The notes under the pieces are model-generated. The model worked only from the letters and a program-made list of their open reading frames with translations. It had not been told where the DNA came from and did no database searches. From positions 43,325 to 107,324 of the forward strand of contig CAYSFD010000056.1 in the NCBI GenBank assembly GCA_964430565.1: a stretch of 64,000 nt of DNA, written 5' to 3'. The stretch is from VBDM01 sp964430565 (GTDB taxonomy: Bacteria > Pseudomonadota > Gammaproteobacteria > Burkholderiales > SG8-39). The first letter of the stretch is position 1. Each line of letters opens with the position of its first letter. Shown in pieces: positions 50,822 to 58,882 of this stretch. The position numbers were made by a program, and so were the translations under genes.

Positions 50822-51685
50822 TTGAGCGAGCCGTTCCGGCGCCGCAAGCTGCAGTGCCCGAGCGCAAGCGGCCTGCACCGTATGGCCTATCTCGAGTGGG
50901 GAGAGCCCGAGGGCACGAAAACTCTCATCTGCGTTCACGGGCTGACGCGATGCGCGCGCGATTTCGATCGACTCGCCGCGGAGATGGTCGGCCACGGCTA
51001 CCGGGTGGTCTGTCCCGACGTGGCCGGCCGCGGCGACTCCGATTGGCTGAAGAACCCCGCGGAATATTCTGTGCCGGCCTACGCGAACGACATGGTGGCG
51101 CTGATCGCGCGGCTCGACGTGGAAGCGGTGCAGTGGGTGGGCACTTCGCTCGGTGGGCTCATCGGAATGGCGCTCGCCGCGATGCCCAGTTCACCGGTGA
51201 CGAAGCTGGTTTTGAACGATGTCGGGCCGGTGCTGACCGCGGTATCGCTCGATCGCATCGGCTCCTACATCGGTAAGTGGCCGCCGCTGCCGAACCTGGA
51301 CGCCGCCGAGCAGTACGTGCGCTCGATCAGCGCGCCGTTCGGCCCGCACAGCGACGCCGAGTGGCGTTTCCTCACCGAGCACGTCGTGCGCAGGAATCCA
51401 GATGGGTCGCTGCGCATGCACTACGATCCGGCGATCGCGGCGCCGTTCAACGCGGAGCTTCCTCACAAGGACGTCGAGCTGTGGAGTTCTTACGATGCGA
51501 TCCGCTGCCCGACGCTCGTTTTGCGCGGCGAGCGATCGGACCTGTTGACGCGCGAAGCGGCAAAGCAGATGGCTCTGCGCGGCCCGCGCGCGAAAGTGGT
51601 CGAGATTCCGGGCGTCGGCCACGCGCCGACGCTGCTACACGACGACCAGATCGCGATCGTGCGCGAGTTCCTGCTCGGAAGCTAA
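50822..51685 (+). CDS. Alpha/beta-fold hydrolase
   Basis: 287 residues from TTG 50822; ATG 50882 (MAYLEWGEPEG) is an alternative, but the stretch CPSASGLHRMAYLEWG looks like part of the conserved N-terminus, so I kept the longer form. Oxyanion region ICVHGLTR, nucleophile in VGTSLGGLIG (GxSxG), Asp region LVLRGERSDLL and catalytic His in GVGHAPTLL. Substrate unknown. Confidence 0.85.
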   Translation: MSEPFRRRKLQCPSASGLHRMAYLEWGEPEGTKTLICVHGLTRCARDFDRLAAEMVGHGYRVVCPDVAGRGDSDWLKNPAEYSVPAYANDMVALIARLDVEAVQWVGTSLGGLIGMALAAMPSSPVTKLVLNDVGPVLTAVSLDRIGSYIGKWPPLPNLDAAEQYVRSISAPFGPHSDAEWRFLTEHVVRRNPDGSLRMHYDPAIAAPFNAELPHKDVELWSSYDAIRCPTLVLRGERSDLLTREAAKQMALRGPRAKVVEIPGVGHAPTLLHDDQIAIVREFLLGS

Positions 51686-51726
51686 GCTTCGACCGGCTGT
51701 CTCTCGATTCTCCCCGACCTAGGGGC

Positions 51727-52383
51727 TCACGCGTCTCTCGTGTGCAACTCGTATCCAAGTCTGCGTGCCGGTGCGAAGTCGGCCAGAACGGCTCTGTGAA
51801 TCCGCCGAATGTTTTTCCAGGGATCGGGGTCGTTGAAGAAGCGTCGCAGGAAAAGCAGGTCCGTCATCATGCTGTCCATCCAGTCGATATCGGTGGTGTA
51901 CCCGAGGACGGCGCGGCACTCCGATGCCGCCAGAAAGTCGCGCGCGAACTTGCGGCCGGCGCGCCCGGCGAACACGCTGCACGCGCCGAAGTGCACGAGG
52001 TTCGCGTACTTGCCGCCCCAGCCCTCGAATGCCCTGCAAAGCGCGCTTGCGCCGATGCTTTCCAGAGAATTACGCAAGGCGCCTGGCGAGCCGTGAAAGG
52101 ACAAATAGAAAACGGGTGAGTCGAAGACGTCCCGGTCTCGCCACAGAAGCCCTTCAGGGTAGGACGTGTAGTTCGACAACTGCGCCGTGGACTCGACGAA
52201 TCGGTGGGCGATTTGGATGGGCGGGTCGAATCGCGACGACAGGGCCTCCAGGAAAGGGCGCACCGAGGTGTTCTGGAAGAGCCGTGCGTTGTGGTCGCCC
52301 CAGTAGGTCTCCAGGCAGACGATCTTTCGAGGTGCGCCGCCCCCCTTCGCGATCTTTCCGCGCCTTCTTGGCATGCGAGACAA
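51727..52383 (-). CDS. Caspase-like (CHAT-like) protein, function unknown
   Basis: 218 residues from TTG 52383, chosen because GGAG lies 5 bp upstream and the mtfA-like gene ends 10 bp before it. Two motifs match a caspase/CHAT-type active site: VFYLSFHGSPG (His97) and NLVHFGACSVFAG (Cys135), 38 residues apart, embedded in alternating hydrophobic beta strands. The N-terminus KIVCLETYWGD and the tail around FFNDPDPWKNIRRI are also conserved-looking. I cannot place it in a named family with certainty; protease activity is an inference. Confidence 0.65.
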   Translation of the reverse strand: MSRMPRRRGKIAKGGGAPRKIVCLETYWGDHNARLFQNTSVRPFLEALSSRFDPPIQIAHRFVESTAQLSNYTSYPEGLLWRDRDVFDSPVFYLSFHGSPGALRNSLESIGASALCRAFEGWGGKYANLVHFGACSVFAGRAGRKFARDFLAASECRAVLGYTTDIDWMDSMMTDLLFLRRFFNDPDPWKNIRRIHRAVLADFAPARRLGYELHTRDA

Positions 52384-52393
52384 TGGAGCTCCT

Positions 52394-53155
52394 TTAAGGA
52401 GTCGCCCGTCCCGCCGGATCCTGCCGGTAGAACAGCGCAAGCTGCTCGTATAGCTCGAGCCAGTCGCGCGCGAGCACCGCGGATTCGGTGAAGAAGGCCT
52501 CGCTCATGACGGCGAAGAACTCGGCGGGGTGCTCGGCGGCGTAGGGGTCTATGAAGGTCGGCTCGCCGGTATCGACTTCGCCGCAGAAACGCCGATAAGA
52601 CTCTTCGAGCGCCTTGCGCCACTTTGCCGCGTCCATTCCGGCGCGCGCCGCCGGAAAATCCTCATCGCCTCCTCCGTCCATGTGGAGCTTGTGTGCGAAC
52701 TCGTGGATCACCACGTTGTAGCCGCGCTCGGCCAGACGCACATCTTCCCAGGACAGGATCACCGGGCCTCCGGGCCAGGCCTCTCCGGCGAGTTCCTCGT
52801 CGGAGGTGTGCACGACGCCGCTCTCGTCCATCTCCTCCTTGCGCACGCGGAATTCGCCAGGATAGACGACCACGCCGACCCAGCCGCTGTAGGCGTCCAG
52901 GCCGAGATTGAGAATCGGCAGGCAGGCCTGTGCGGCGATCGACAGGCGCACTTCGTCGGTGAGCTTGAAGCCGTGCGTGCCGTGCATTTCCTTTTCCGAA
53001 AGAAACAGAACGACGAGTTCCCTGAGCCGCGCCGCCTCCTCCTCCGAAAGGCCGCGCAGGAACGACAGCCCGGAGGCAACCCGCGCCCACAGCGCCGCGT
53101 CGATTCTGGCGCTTTTCAGTACGCGCTTGCGGCGCCATCTGCGAAGGAGACTCAT
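52394..53155 (-). CDS. mtfA: Zinc-dependent peptidase, MtfA family (M90)
   Basis: 253 residues. Zinc-binding HEFAH (151-155, in YNVVIHEFAHKLHMDGG), followed by a glutamate downstream (YRRFCGEVDTGEPTFIDPYAAEHPAEFFAVMSEAFF). In E. coli MtfA is an aminopeptidase that binds the repressor Mlc and so affects glucose PTS expression; whether that holds here is unknown. It is followed on the same strand by the caspase-like gene. Confidence 0.9.
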   Translation of the reverse strand: MSLLRRWRRKRVLKSARIDAALWARVASGLSFLRGLSEEEAARLRELVVLFLSEKEMHGTHGFKLTDEVRLSIAAQACLPILNLGLDAYSGWVGVVVYPGEFRVRKEEMDESGVVHTSDEELAGEAWPGGPVILSWEDVRLAERGYNVVIHEFAHKLHMDGGGDEDFPAARAGMDAAKWRKALEESYRRFCGEVDTGEPTFIDPYAAEHPAEFFAVMSEAFFTESAVLARDWLELYEQLALFYRQDPAGRATP

Positions 53156-53237
53156 GCCCGTTTCGTTCCTTCAGGGGAAAAGGCGAATTATCCGGGAGGG
53201 AGCTCTCCCGCGCCATAGCGTGCGCTAGACTTTGGGG

Positions 53238-55418
53238 ATGGTATCGACGACACGCTCAGACCTCGCTGAGATCGGCGAACCCGATGTCCTGAACGTCGGG
53301 ATTTCCGACGAGGGCCGGCGCACGCTCGCCCAGGCGCTTGAGTTTGCGGCGAGCATCTACGGCGATAAGCTCCTCGGCACGGGCGAGCCCGCCTACAGCC
53401 ACGCGCTGGGACTGGCACGCAATATAGCCGAATTGCGGCTTGACGCCGATACGCGCGTCGCGGGCCTGCTGTTTGCCGTTCCGGTTTATCTCCCCGAACC
53501 GGAGGAGAAGCTCAAATCGATGTTTGGAGCGACTGTCGCTTCGCTGGTCGCAGGTATCAGCCGGATCAACGAGCTGCGCGTGGTCACGCGGACCGCGGCG
53601 CTCGCCAAGGGCTCGGGTGCGCAGAACGAAGTGCTGCGCAAGATGATGCTCGCCATGGTCGAGGATATCCGCGTGGTGCTTCTGCGGCTCGCGAGCCGCA
53701 CTCAGACTCTGCGCTGGCTTGCGCACGCGCCCGAGGGCGAGAGGAGGGCGGTAGCGCAGGAGACGGTCGATATCTACGCGCCGCTCGCCAACCGACTGGG
53801 CGTGTGGCAGCTCAAGTGGGAGCTTGAGGATCTGTCGTTCCGCTACCTCGAGCCTGCGCTGTACAAGCGCGTTGCCGGCATGCTTGATGCGCGCCGTGAA
53901 GAACGTGAAACCCTGGTCGAGCAAGCGATAAGAGCATTGTCCGGCGAGCTCGCACGGGCAGGCATCCGCGCCGAAATCAGCGGCCGGCCGAAGCACCTCT
54001 ACAGCATCTATACGAAGATGCGCGCCAAATCGCTCGACTTTTCCGAGATCCATGACGTCAGCGGCCTGCGCGTGCAGGTGGACGACGTGCCGGACTGCTA
54101 CACGGTGCTCGGTGTCGTTCACAACCTGTGGGCGCCGATCCCAAGGGAATTCGACGACTATATCTCGCGGCCCAAAACGAACGGCTACCGTTCGCTCCAC
54201 ACGGCGGTGATCGGTCCGGAAGGGAAGGCCCTGGAAGTGCAGATTCGCACCCATGAGATGCACCGCGAAGCCGAGCTTGGCGTTGCCGCGCACTGGCGCT
54301 ACAAGGAAAACGTGAAGCGCCCCACCGCCAAAGGCGATCCGTTCGACGAGAAAATCGCCCTGCTGCGGCAGATGCTCGCGTGGCGCGACGAGATCGTCGA
54401 TGCCTCCGATTGGGTCGAGCAGTCCAAGCACGCGACGCTCGACGACACGGTCTACGTGCTCACGCCGCAGGGCAAGGTCATCGACCTGCCGCAAGGAGCG
54501 ACGCCGGTGGACTTCGCCTATGCGCTGCACACCGACGTCGGCCACCGCTGCCGCGGCGCCAAGGTCAACGGCGCCATTGTGCCGCTCGATTACCGGCTGA
54601 AGAACGCCGATCGGGTTGATATCATCTCTGCGAAAATCGGGGGCCCGAGCCGCGACTGGCTGAATCCCGCGCTTGGCACCATCAAGAGCTCTCGCGCCCG
54701 TAACAAGATCCGGCAGTGGTTCAACAGCCGGGAAATCGCGAGCGTCATCGCTGCGGGGCGCACCGCCGTCGAGCGCGAGCTGCAGCGCGAGGGAAAACGC
54801 TCCGCCAGCCTCGAGGAGCTGGCTCAACGCCTTGGGTTCGATCGGGCCGAAGACCTCTTTGCCGCGGTGGGACGCGAGGAAGTCGGACCGCGGCAACTGC
54901 AGACCGCGCTGCGCGGCAAAGCGCAGCCGGCGCAAGCGCAGCCGCCGCAGGTGAAGGCTGGCAGGACCGGAAAGCCGGACAGCGGAATCCTGGTCGTCGG
55001 GGTGGAGCGCGTGCTCACGCAGCTCGCGCGCTGCTGCAAGCCGGCGCCGCCCGACCGGATTTCGGGTTTCGTGACCAAGGGGCGTGGAGTCTCGGTGCAC
55101 CGGCGCGACTGCCCAAGCTTCGCGCGGATGTTCGCGCGTCATCCCGAACGCAGGATCGCCACCGAATGGGGCGAGCGCGGAAGCCAGGTCTATCCGGTGG
55201 ACATCATCGTGCGCGGGAACGACCGGCAAGGGCTGCTTCGCGATGTCACGGAAACGCTGACTCGGGAGAAGACCAAGGTTGTCGCCGCAAAGACGCAGAC
55301 CCGCCACAGCATCGCTTCGATGTACTTCACGGTTGAAGTTGTGGACACCGAACAGATGCAGCGCATCCTGTCCGCGATCGAAGGGGTGCGGGGCGTCCTC
55401 GCCGCAGCGCGGCGCTGA
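53238..55418 (+). CDS. relA: (p)ppGpp synthetase RelA, hydrolase domain degenerate
   Basis: 726 residues from ATG 53238. The HD domain is inactive in appearance: the usual HDxxED position reads LLFAVPVYLPEPEEK. The synthetase domain is intact (GRPKHLYSIYTKMRAKSLDF, EFDDYISRPKTNGYRSLHTAV with the RelA-type ExDD motif, EVQIRTHEMHREAELGVAAHWRYKE), then TGS (VYVLTPQGKVIDLPQGATPVDFAYALHT) and ACT domains. This is the monofunctional RelA type rather than SpoT. Divergent from mtfA. Confidence 0.93.
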   Translation: MVSTTRSDLAEIGEPDVLNVGISDEGRRTLAQALEFAASIYGDKLLGTGEPAYSHALGLARNIAELRLDADTRVAGLLFAVPVYLPEPEEKLKSMFGATVASLVAGISRINELRVVTRTAALAKGSGAQNEVLRKMMLAMVEDIRVVLLRLASRTQTLRWLAHAPEGERRAVAQETVDIYAPLANRLGVWQLKWELEDLSFRYLEPALYKRVAGMLDARREERETLVEQAIRALSGELARAGIRAEISGRPKHLYSIYTKMRAKSLDFSEIHDVSGLRVQVDDVPDCYTVLGVVHNLWAPIPREFDDYISRPKTNGYRSLHTAVIGPEGKALEVQIRTHEMHREAELGVAAHWRYKENVKRPTAKGDPFDEKIALLRQMLAWRDEIVDASDWVEQSKHATLDDTVYVLTPQGKVIDLPQGATPVDFAYALHTDVGHRCRGAKVNGAIVPLDYRLKNADRVDIISAKIGGPSRDWLNPALGTIKSSRARNKIRQWFNSREIASVIAAGRTAVERELQREGKRSASLEELAQRLGFDRAEDLFAAVGREEVGPRQLQTALRGKAQPAQAQPPQVKAGRTGKPDSGILVVGVERVLTQLARCCKPAPPDRISGFVTKGRGVSVHRRDCPSFARMFARHPERRIATEWGERGSQVYPVDIIVRGNDRQGLLRDVTETLTREKTKVVAAKTQTRHSIASMYFTVEVVDTEQMQRILSAIEGVRGVLAAARR

Positions 55419-55541
55419 TCCAGATCCCACCGTAGCGGCTGCAGGGTCGCGTAGTCGCCTGGCGTACGCATCTGCGCGAAACTTAGATAGTCGAACAGTA
55501 CGCCCCCAGCGGGCAGGCAGGCCGTGCCTGCTCGCATACCC

Positions 55542-55557
55542 GGGCCCAAAAATTGCT
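55542..55557 (+). promoter_or_regulatory. Weak sigma54-like element upstream of small protein 1
   Basis: GGGCCC-AAAAA-TTGCT keeps the -24 GG and -12 GC spacing of the sigma54 consensus TGGCAC-N5-TTGCW with two changes. The ATG of small protein 1 is about 80 bp downstream, with a tandem repeat between. Confidence 0.35.
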
Positions 55558-55560
55558 GTT

Positions 55561-55617
55561 GGTCTCTGGTCTCTATGGGTTTCTATGGGTCTCTATGGGT
55601 CTCTATGCGGTTCTATG
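55561..55617 (+). repeat. Tandem 10 bp repeat in the leader of small protein 1
   Basis: A partial unit GGTCTCT (55561-55567) followed by five units of period 10 based on GGTCTCTATG (55568-55577, 55578-55587, 55588-55597, 55598-55607, 55608-55617), with small changes in the second and fifth units. It sits between the sigma54-like element and the start codon. Confidence 0.85.
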
Positions 55618-55638
55618 CCGGTACTCGGGAGGAGGAGC

Positions 55639-55881
55639 ATGAGGGTTTCGACCAAAGAGGAGTTCAGGGACCTGGCGGCGAAAAACGGGTGGTCCCACGC
55701 CTTTGCGGAAGGCTATGTCGATGGCAGGGCGGCACGCAGGCACGGCGGGCAAATCTCGAAATATCCCCTGGCCAACCTTGACCAGTATCGGGAGGGATTC
55801 CTCGCCGGGTATTCCCTGATACGCGAGAAGAGGTGCGGCGCCGCAGCCGGTTGGTCTGGTTCCGAAGGCTCGGCTGCTTAG
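55639..55881 (+). CDS. Small protein 1 of a GYVDG/GFxAGY family
   Basis: 80 residues from ATG 55639 with GGAGGAG spaced correctly before it. Contains NGWSHAFAEGYVDGRAARRHGG and LDQYREGFLAGYSL. It aligns with small protein 3 (56347-56610) at 27 of about 61 positions and shares the GFxAGY motif with small protein 2. No signal peptide, no membrane segment. Family not recognised. Confidence 0.7.
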   Translation: MRVSTKEEFRDLAAKNGWSHAFAEGYVDGRAARRHGGQISKYPLANLDQYREGFLAGYSLIREKRCGAAAGWSGSEGSAA

Positions 55882-55905
55882 GCGCGTCGCCTCCGATGGA
55901 CATTA

Positions 55906-55922
55906 CTGGCACGACCCTTGCA
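55906..55922 (+). promoter_or_regulatory. sigma54 promoter of small protein 2
   Basis: CTGGCACGACCCTTGCA is a full match to the sigma54 (RpoN) consensus YTGGCACG-N4-TTGCW, with GG at 55908-55909 and GC at 55920-55921. The ATG at 55960 is about 38 bp downstream with a good ribosome-binding site, so the transcript would start near 55933. Confidence 0.85.
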
Positions 55923-55959
55923 TACCCTTAAACCGAAAGCATCTATTAGGGAGGGTGTC

Positions 55960-56160
55960 ATGGGAGCAGTGCTGGAATTCAAGATTCCTGGGAATGAAGA
56001 ACTAGGCTATGCCGAGGGATTTTCCGCCGGACAGTTGGCCCGGGATCGAAGCGTGGAGCTTACGATCTATCACGAAGTCGGAATTGATGATTACGCCAAG
56101 GGCTTCCGCGCTGGGTTTTTCGACCAACTGGGCCTTACTGGGACCTGGGGAAGCCGATAG
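55960..56160 (+). CDS. Small protein 2 of a GYVDG/GFxAGY family
   Basis: 66 residues from ATG 55960 (AGGGAGGGT ribosome-binding site). Two copies of the short motif: LGYAEGFSAGQLARDR and IDDYAKGFRAGFF. Shorter and more diverged than the other two proteins, but with the same Y.(E/K)GF.AG pattern and spacing. Transcribed from a near-perfect sigma54 promoter. Function unknown. Confidence 0.72.
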   Translation: MGAVLEFKIPGNEELGYAEGFSAGQLARDRSVELTIYHEVGIDDYAKGFRAGFFDQLGLTGTWGSR

Positions 56161-56346
56161 CCTCGGCTCGGGTAAGCGCCAGGAAAGGTGCAAGTCGGGG
56201 TGGCTAGCGGAAGGCTAGTCGCGGGCGTTCAAAATCCGACACTCTTCTGACGTTCAATCGACACCTCATAAACAAAGACTATGAGGGGATGTGCTCTCTC
56301 ATTCGTCGCCCGTTCAAAATCTGGCCGGCGCTTTGGCGCTAGGCGC

Positions 56347-56610
56347 TCACGCCGTAAATTCCTCGCTTCCTACCGGCGCACCGGTGGGAAGAGGATGATT
56401 TCCTGAGTCGCTTCGAGTCAAGGGGTTCCGGAGGTAGTAACCGGCCCGGAAACCCTCTGAATAATCATCCATTCCGACCAAGGGATGCGCAGGGGGCGTC
56501 CTGCCCCGTTTGCGACATGCCTCCCCATCGACGTAGCCTTCCGCGATCGTAAGTGACCAACCGTATTGCTCCGCCAACACCTTGGACTTCTCTCTAGACA
56601 AGACGTGCAT
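56347..56610 (-). CDS. Small protein 3 of a GYVDG/GFxAGY family
   Basis: 87 residues (YGWSLTIAEGYVDGEACRKRGR, MDDYSEGFRAGYYL), paralogous to small protein 1. The ATG is preceded by a run of eight G on the minus strand (56620-56613) that may serve as the ribosome-binding site. A sigma54-like element lies about 47 bp upstream. It is convergent with small proteins 1 and 2. Confidence 0.7.
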   Translation of the reverse strand: MHVLSREKSKVLAEQYGWSLTIAEGYVDGEACRKRGRTPPAHPLVGMDDYSEGFRAGYYLRNPLTRSDSGNHPLPTGAPVGSEEFTA

Positions 56611-56655
56611 AACCCCCCCCGGCTGTCTCCAGCATGGAGGCAGCGCTACACCAGT

Positions 56656-56672
56656 AGCAATTGCCGGGCCAA
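56656..56672 (-). promoter_or_regulatory. sigma54-like promoter of small protein 3
   Basis: On the minus strand TTGGCCCGGCAATTGCT, one change (A to C) from the sigma54 consensus YTGGCACG-N4-TTGCW. The distance to the ATG (about 47 bp) resembles that of small protein 2 (about 38 bp). Confidence 0.65.
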
Positions 56673-56778
56673 GGGTTGGGAGAACACTTCGGGCAATTCC
56701 ACAAGAGGCGACCCAACAGGGGTTCCCAGTGACGCGTTCCGAATCGCGCGCGCTGTCCCTAAGGTCAATCCCCTAGGG

Positions 56779-58008
56779 TCAATGGCACTGCCCACCGTCT
56801 TCAGGGCGCCACGGATTGGAGAAGGTACTCAATGATTCGAGGAAGACGACCAGGTCGGTTTGCTCCCGAGGGGTGAGGTTCAGGGGTTTGGCGGGCTGCC
56901 GGTCTTTCGCGTGCAGCCGGACGGGATCCAGAGCGGCGTAATGCCGAACGACCTCGGCGAGTGTATCGACGCGGCCGTCGCGGCCATAGGGAGCGGTCAG
57001 TAACAGGTTACGCAGTGACGGCACCTTGAACTCGCCGAAATTCCCCTTCTCGAGGGATACCTGGCGGGTATATGCGGCGCTGGCGCCGGTCGCGTCGTCG
57101 TTGTAGGGGCCCAGCAAGTTGAAGCGGTTTTCCAGCAATCGCCGGATCCCCGAGTCACGTCCGGGATCGGGCTCGCCGCGCGGCGCAAAGCGCGACAGGC
57201 CGGTGTTGAAAAATTCGCCGCTGGTGAAATTGGGGCCGGAATGGCAGAGTGTGCAGCCGCCCTTGCCGACGAAAATCTTCAGCCCTCGCTGCGCCGCCTC
57301 GGAATAATTCCAGGAGGAAGGCGGTTGCCCCCGCGCCAGGGCGTCGCGGAACCAGTCGAACGGCGTGCGGCCGCTCATCAGCGTTTCCTGGAACGCGGCG
57401 AGGGCCTTGCCCGCATCCACGAACACCGCCTCGTCATCGGCGGGTGACGGCGGGTTTCCGAATGTCTTCCGGTAGCGGCAGGACAGTTGCTCGTCGCCGC
57501 GCACCAATCGAGCCACATGCCCCGGCGTAGCGGCCAGCTCGCGCCCGTCCAGGATGGGGCGCAGGCTCTGGGACCACAGGCTATCGGATGCGCCGTCCCA
57601 GCCGTACCAGCGCCCGGCGATCAGGTTCAGCAGCGTCGGTGTGTTGCGATCGACCTCGGCCATGCCGACGCCGCGCCGGAGGTTGTCGGTCCAGTTGCGC
57701 TCCGGGACGTGGCAGCTCGCGCAGGACATCGTGCCGTGGCCGGAGAGGCGCTTATCGAAGAACAGGCGCGTCCCGAGTTCGATCGCTTCCCATTTCCCTG
57801 AAACCCGGTTGGTCGGATCATGCGGCGCAGGCTCCGGCCAGGGTCCGTGGGACAGGATGATCTTGATCTCGCTGTCGGTGAAAACGTGCTTTGCGGCGAA
57901 GCCCTCGTCCGCCGGGCTGACCCAAGGCAGCATGGCGCAGGCTGCGCCGACGGCAGCGCATGCGATGCGAGATCGGGTGCGTTTCGTCCGGTTGGTGTCG
58001 GAAACCAT
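56779..58008 (-). CDS. Di-haem cytochrome c peroxidase (MauG/CCP family)
   Basis: 409 residues from ATG 58008 (GGAGGT just upstream). Signal peptide ending near PWVSPADEG, then two CxxCH haem sites: CASCH (Cys96-His100) and CTLCH about 150 residues later in KGGCTLCHSGPNFTSGEFFNTGL. The segment PALRN-like SLRNLLLTAPYGRDGRVDTLAEVVRHY is typical of the family. Periplasmic; reduces H2O2 or performs MauG-type oxidation. Confidence 0.9.
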   Translation of the reverse strand: MVSDTNRTKRTRSRIACAAVGAACAMLPWVSPADEGFAAKHVFTDSEIKIILSHGPWPEPAPHDPTNRVSGKWEAIELGTRLFFDKRLSGHGTMSCASCHVPERNWTDNLRRGVGMAEVDRNTPTLLNLIAGRWYGWDGASDSLWSQSLRPILDGRELAATPGHVARLVRGDEQLSCRYRKTFGNPPSPADDEAVFVDAGKALAAFQETLMSGRTPFDWFRDALARGQPPSSWNYSEAAQRGLKIFVGKGGCTLCHSGPNFTSGEFFNTGLSRFAPRGEPDPGRDSGIRRLLENRFNLLGPYNDDATGASAAYTRQVSLEKGNFGEFKVPSLRNLLLTAPYGRDGRVDTLAEVVRHYAALDPVRLHAKDRQPAKPLNLTPREQTDLVVFLESLSTFSNPWRPEDGGQCH

Positions 58009-58160
58009 ATGACCTCCCTGCGCTCCGCTCCGCGGGTGCGAAACGCGCGCGCGTGCCACTCCTATGCTACCAAAACTCGACCGACGCCCCTGTTGAGGGA
58101 TCGCGTCGGAGGAAGCTTACGATGCCACACGCGTGGTTCAGTCTCTTTTGATCGACATTG

Positions 58161-58877
58161 CTAACCTGCAAGCCGCCCAACCAGCAGCACGTTCGCAAAC
58201 GGCGTACCTGCGCTCATTGGATGCCCCTCCACATTGAACCCGAGGCGCTCCAGGGCGCTGCGCCATTCATCGAGGCTGCGGCAGTGGAGCGGGCCCGGCC
58301 GGTGCCCGCGCGCACGGATCACGACGTGGTCCACCCAGCGGGTGATGCGGAAACGCAGGCCGGCGGCGGCGTTCCCGACGCGCAGCAACAGCACCCCGCG
58401 CGGCTCCAGAGCCGCGCGGACCCGCGTCAAGATCGAATCCTGTGCGGCGTAGTCCATGTAATGCAGGACGTCCAGGATCACCACCACATCGACCTTCCCG
58501 AAGCCGGCCTCGCGGATGTCGGCGCACTCGATCTGCGCCGTGTCGCCGAGTGCGGCCTGCGCACGGCGAACATCCTCGGGCATCACTTCGATACCGCGCA
58601 CGCGCACGGATGTCGGCGGTGCCGGCCACATCACGGGCCAGACTCCCTGGTCCCACACCCGAGCGGCGGCCAGGAGCCACGCGGCCAGCAAGCCCTGGCC
58701 GCAGCCGAGGTCGAGCAGCCGCACCCGACTCGGGATCCACCCCCGCTCGAACAGGGCGATGAACACGGGATCGCGCCTCAACTTTTCCCGGGCGAATCGC
58801 CACGCGAACCGCCCCGACTTTCGGTACGGCGCGGTCGCTGTGTCGATCAAGGCGCGCCGCGCCTGCGTGATGCTCAC
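58161..58877 (-). CDS. Class I SAM-dependent methyltransferase
   Basis: 238 residues from GTG 58877; the long upstream frame belongs to other reading frames. SAM-binding motif I RLLDLGCGQGLLAAW, then IECADIREAGFGKVDVVVILDVLHYMDYAAQ and LRVGNAAAGLRF. It starts 5 bp after the membrane-protein gene upstream, so the two are co-transcribed. Similar pairs occur in aryl-polyene-type gene clusters, where such methyltransferases modify the polyene; the rest of that cluster is absent here. Confidence 0.85.
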   Translation of the reverse strand: MSITQARRALIDTATAPYRKSGRFAWRFAREKLRRDPVFIALFERGWIPSRVRLLDLGCGQGLLAAWLLAAARVWDQGVWPVMWPAPPTSVRVRGIEVMPEDVRRAQAALGDTAQIECADIREAGFGKVDVVVILDVLHYMDYAAQDSILTRVRAALEPRGVLLLRVGNAAAGLRFRITRWVDHVVIRARGHRPGPLHCRSLDEWRSALERLGFNVEGHPMSAGTPFANVLLVGRLAG

Positions 58878-58882
58878 CTCGC

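Noticed and set aside
55190..55549. Minus-strand frame downstream of relA containing FDYLSFAQMRTPGDYATLQPLRWDLD
   Set aside because: The short stretch looks protein-like and might be a gene remnant, but most of the frame is antisense to relA and no start or family could be supported.
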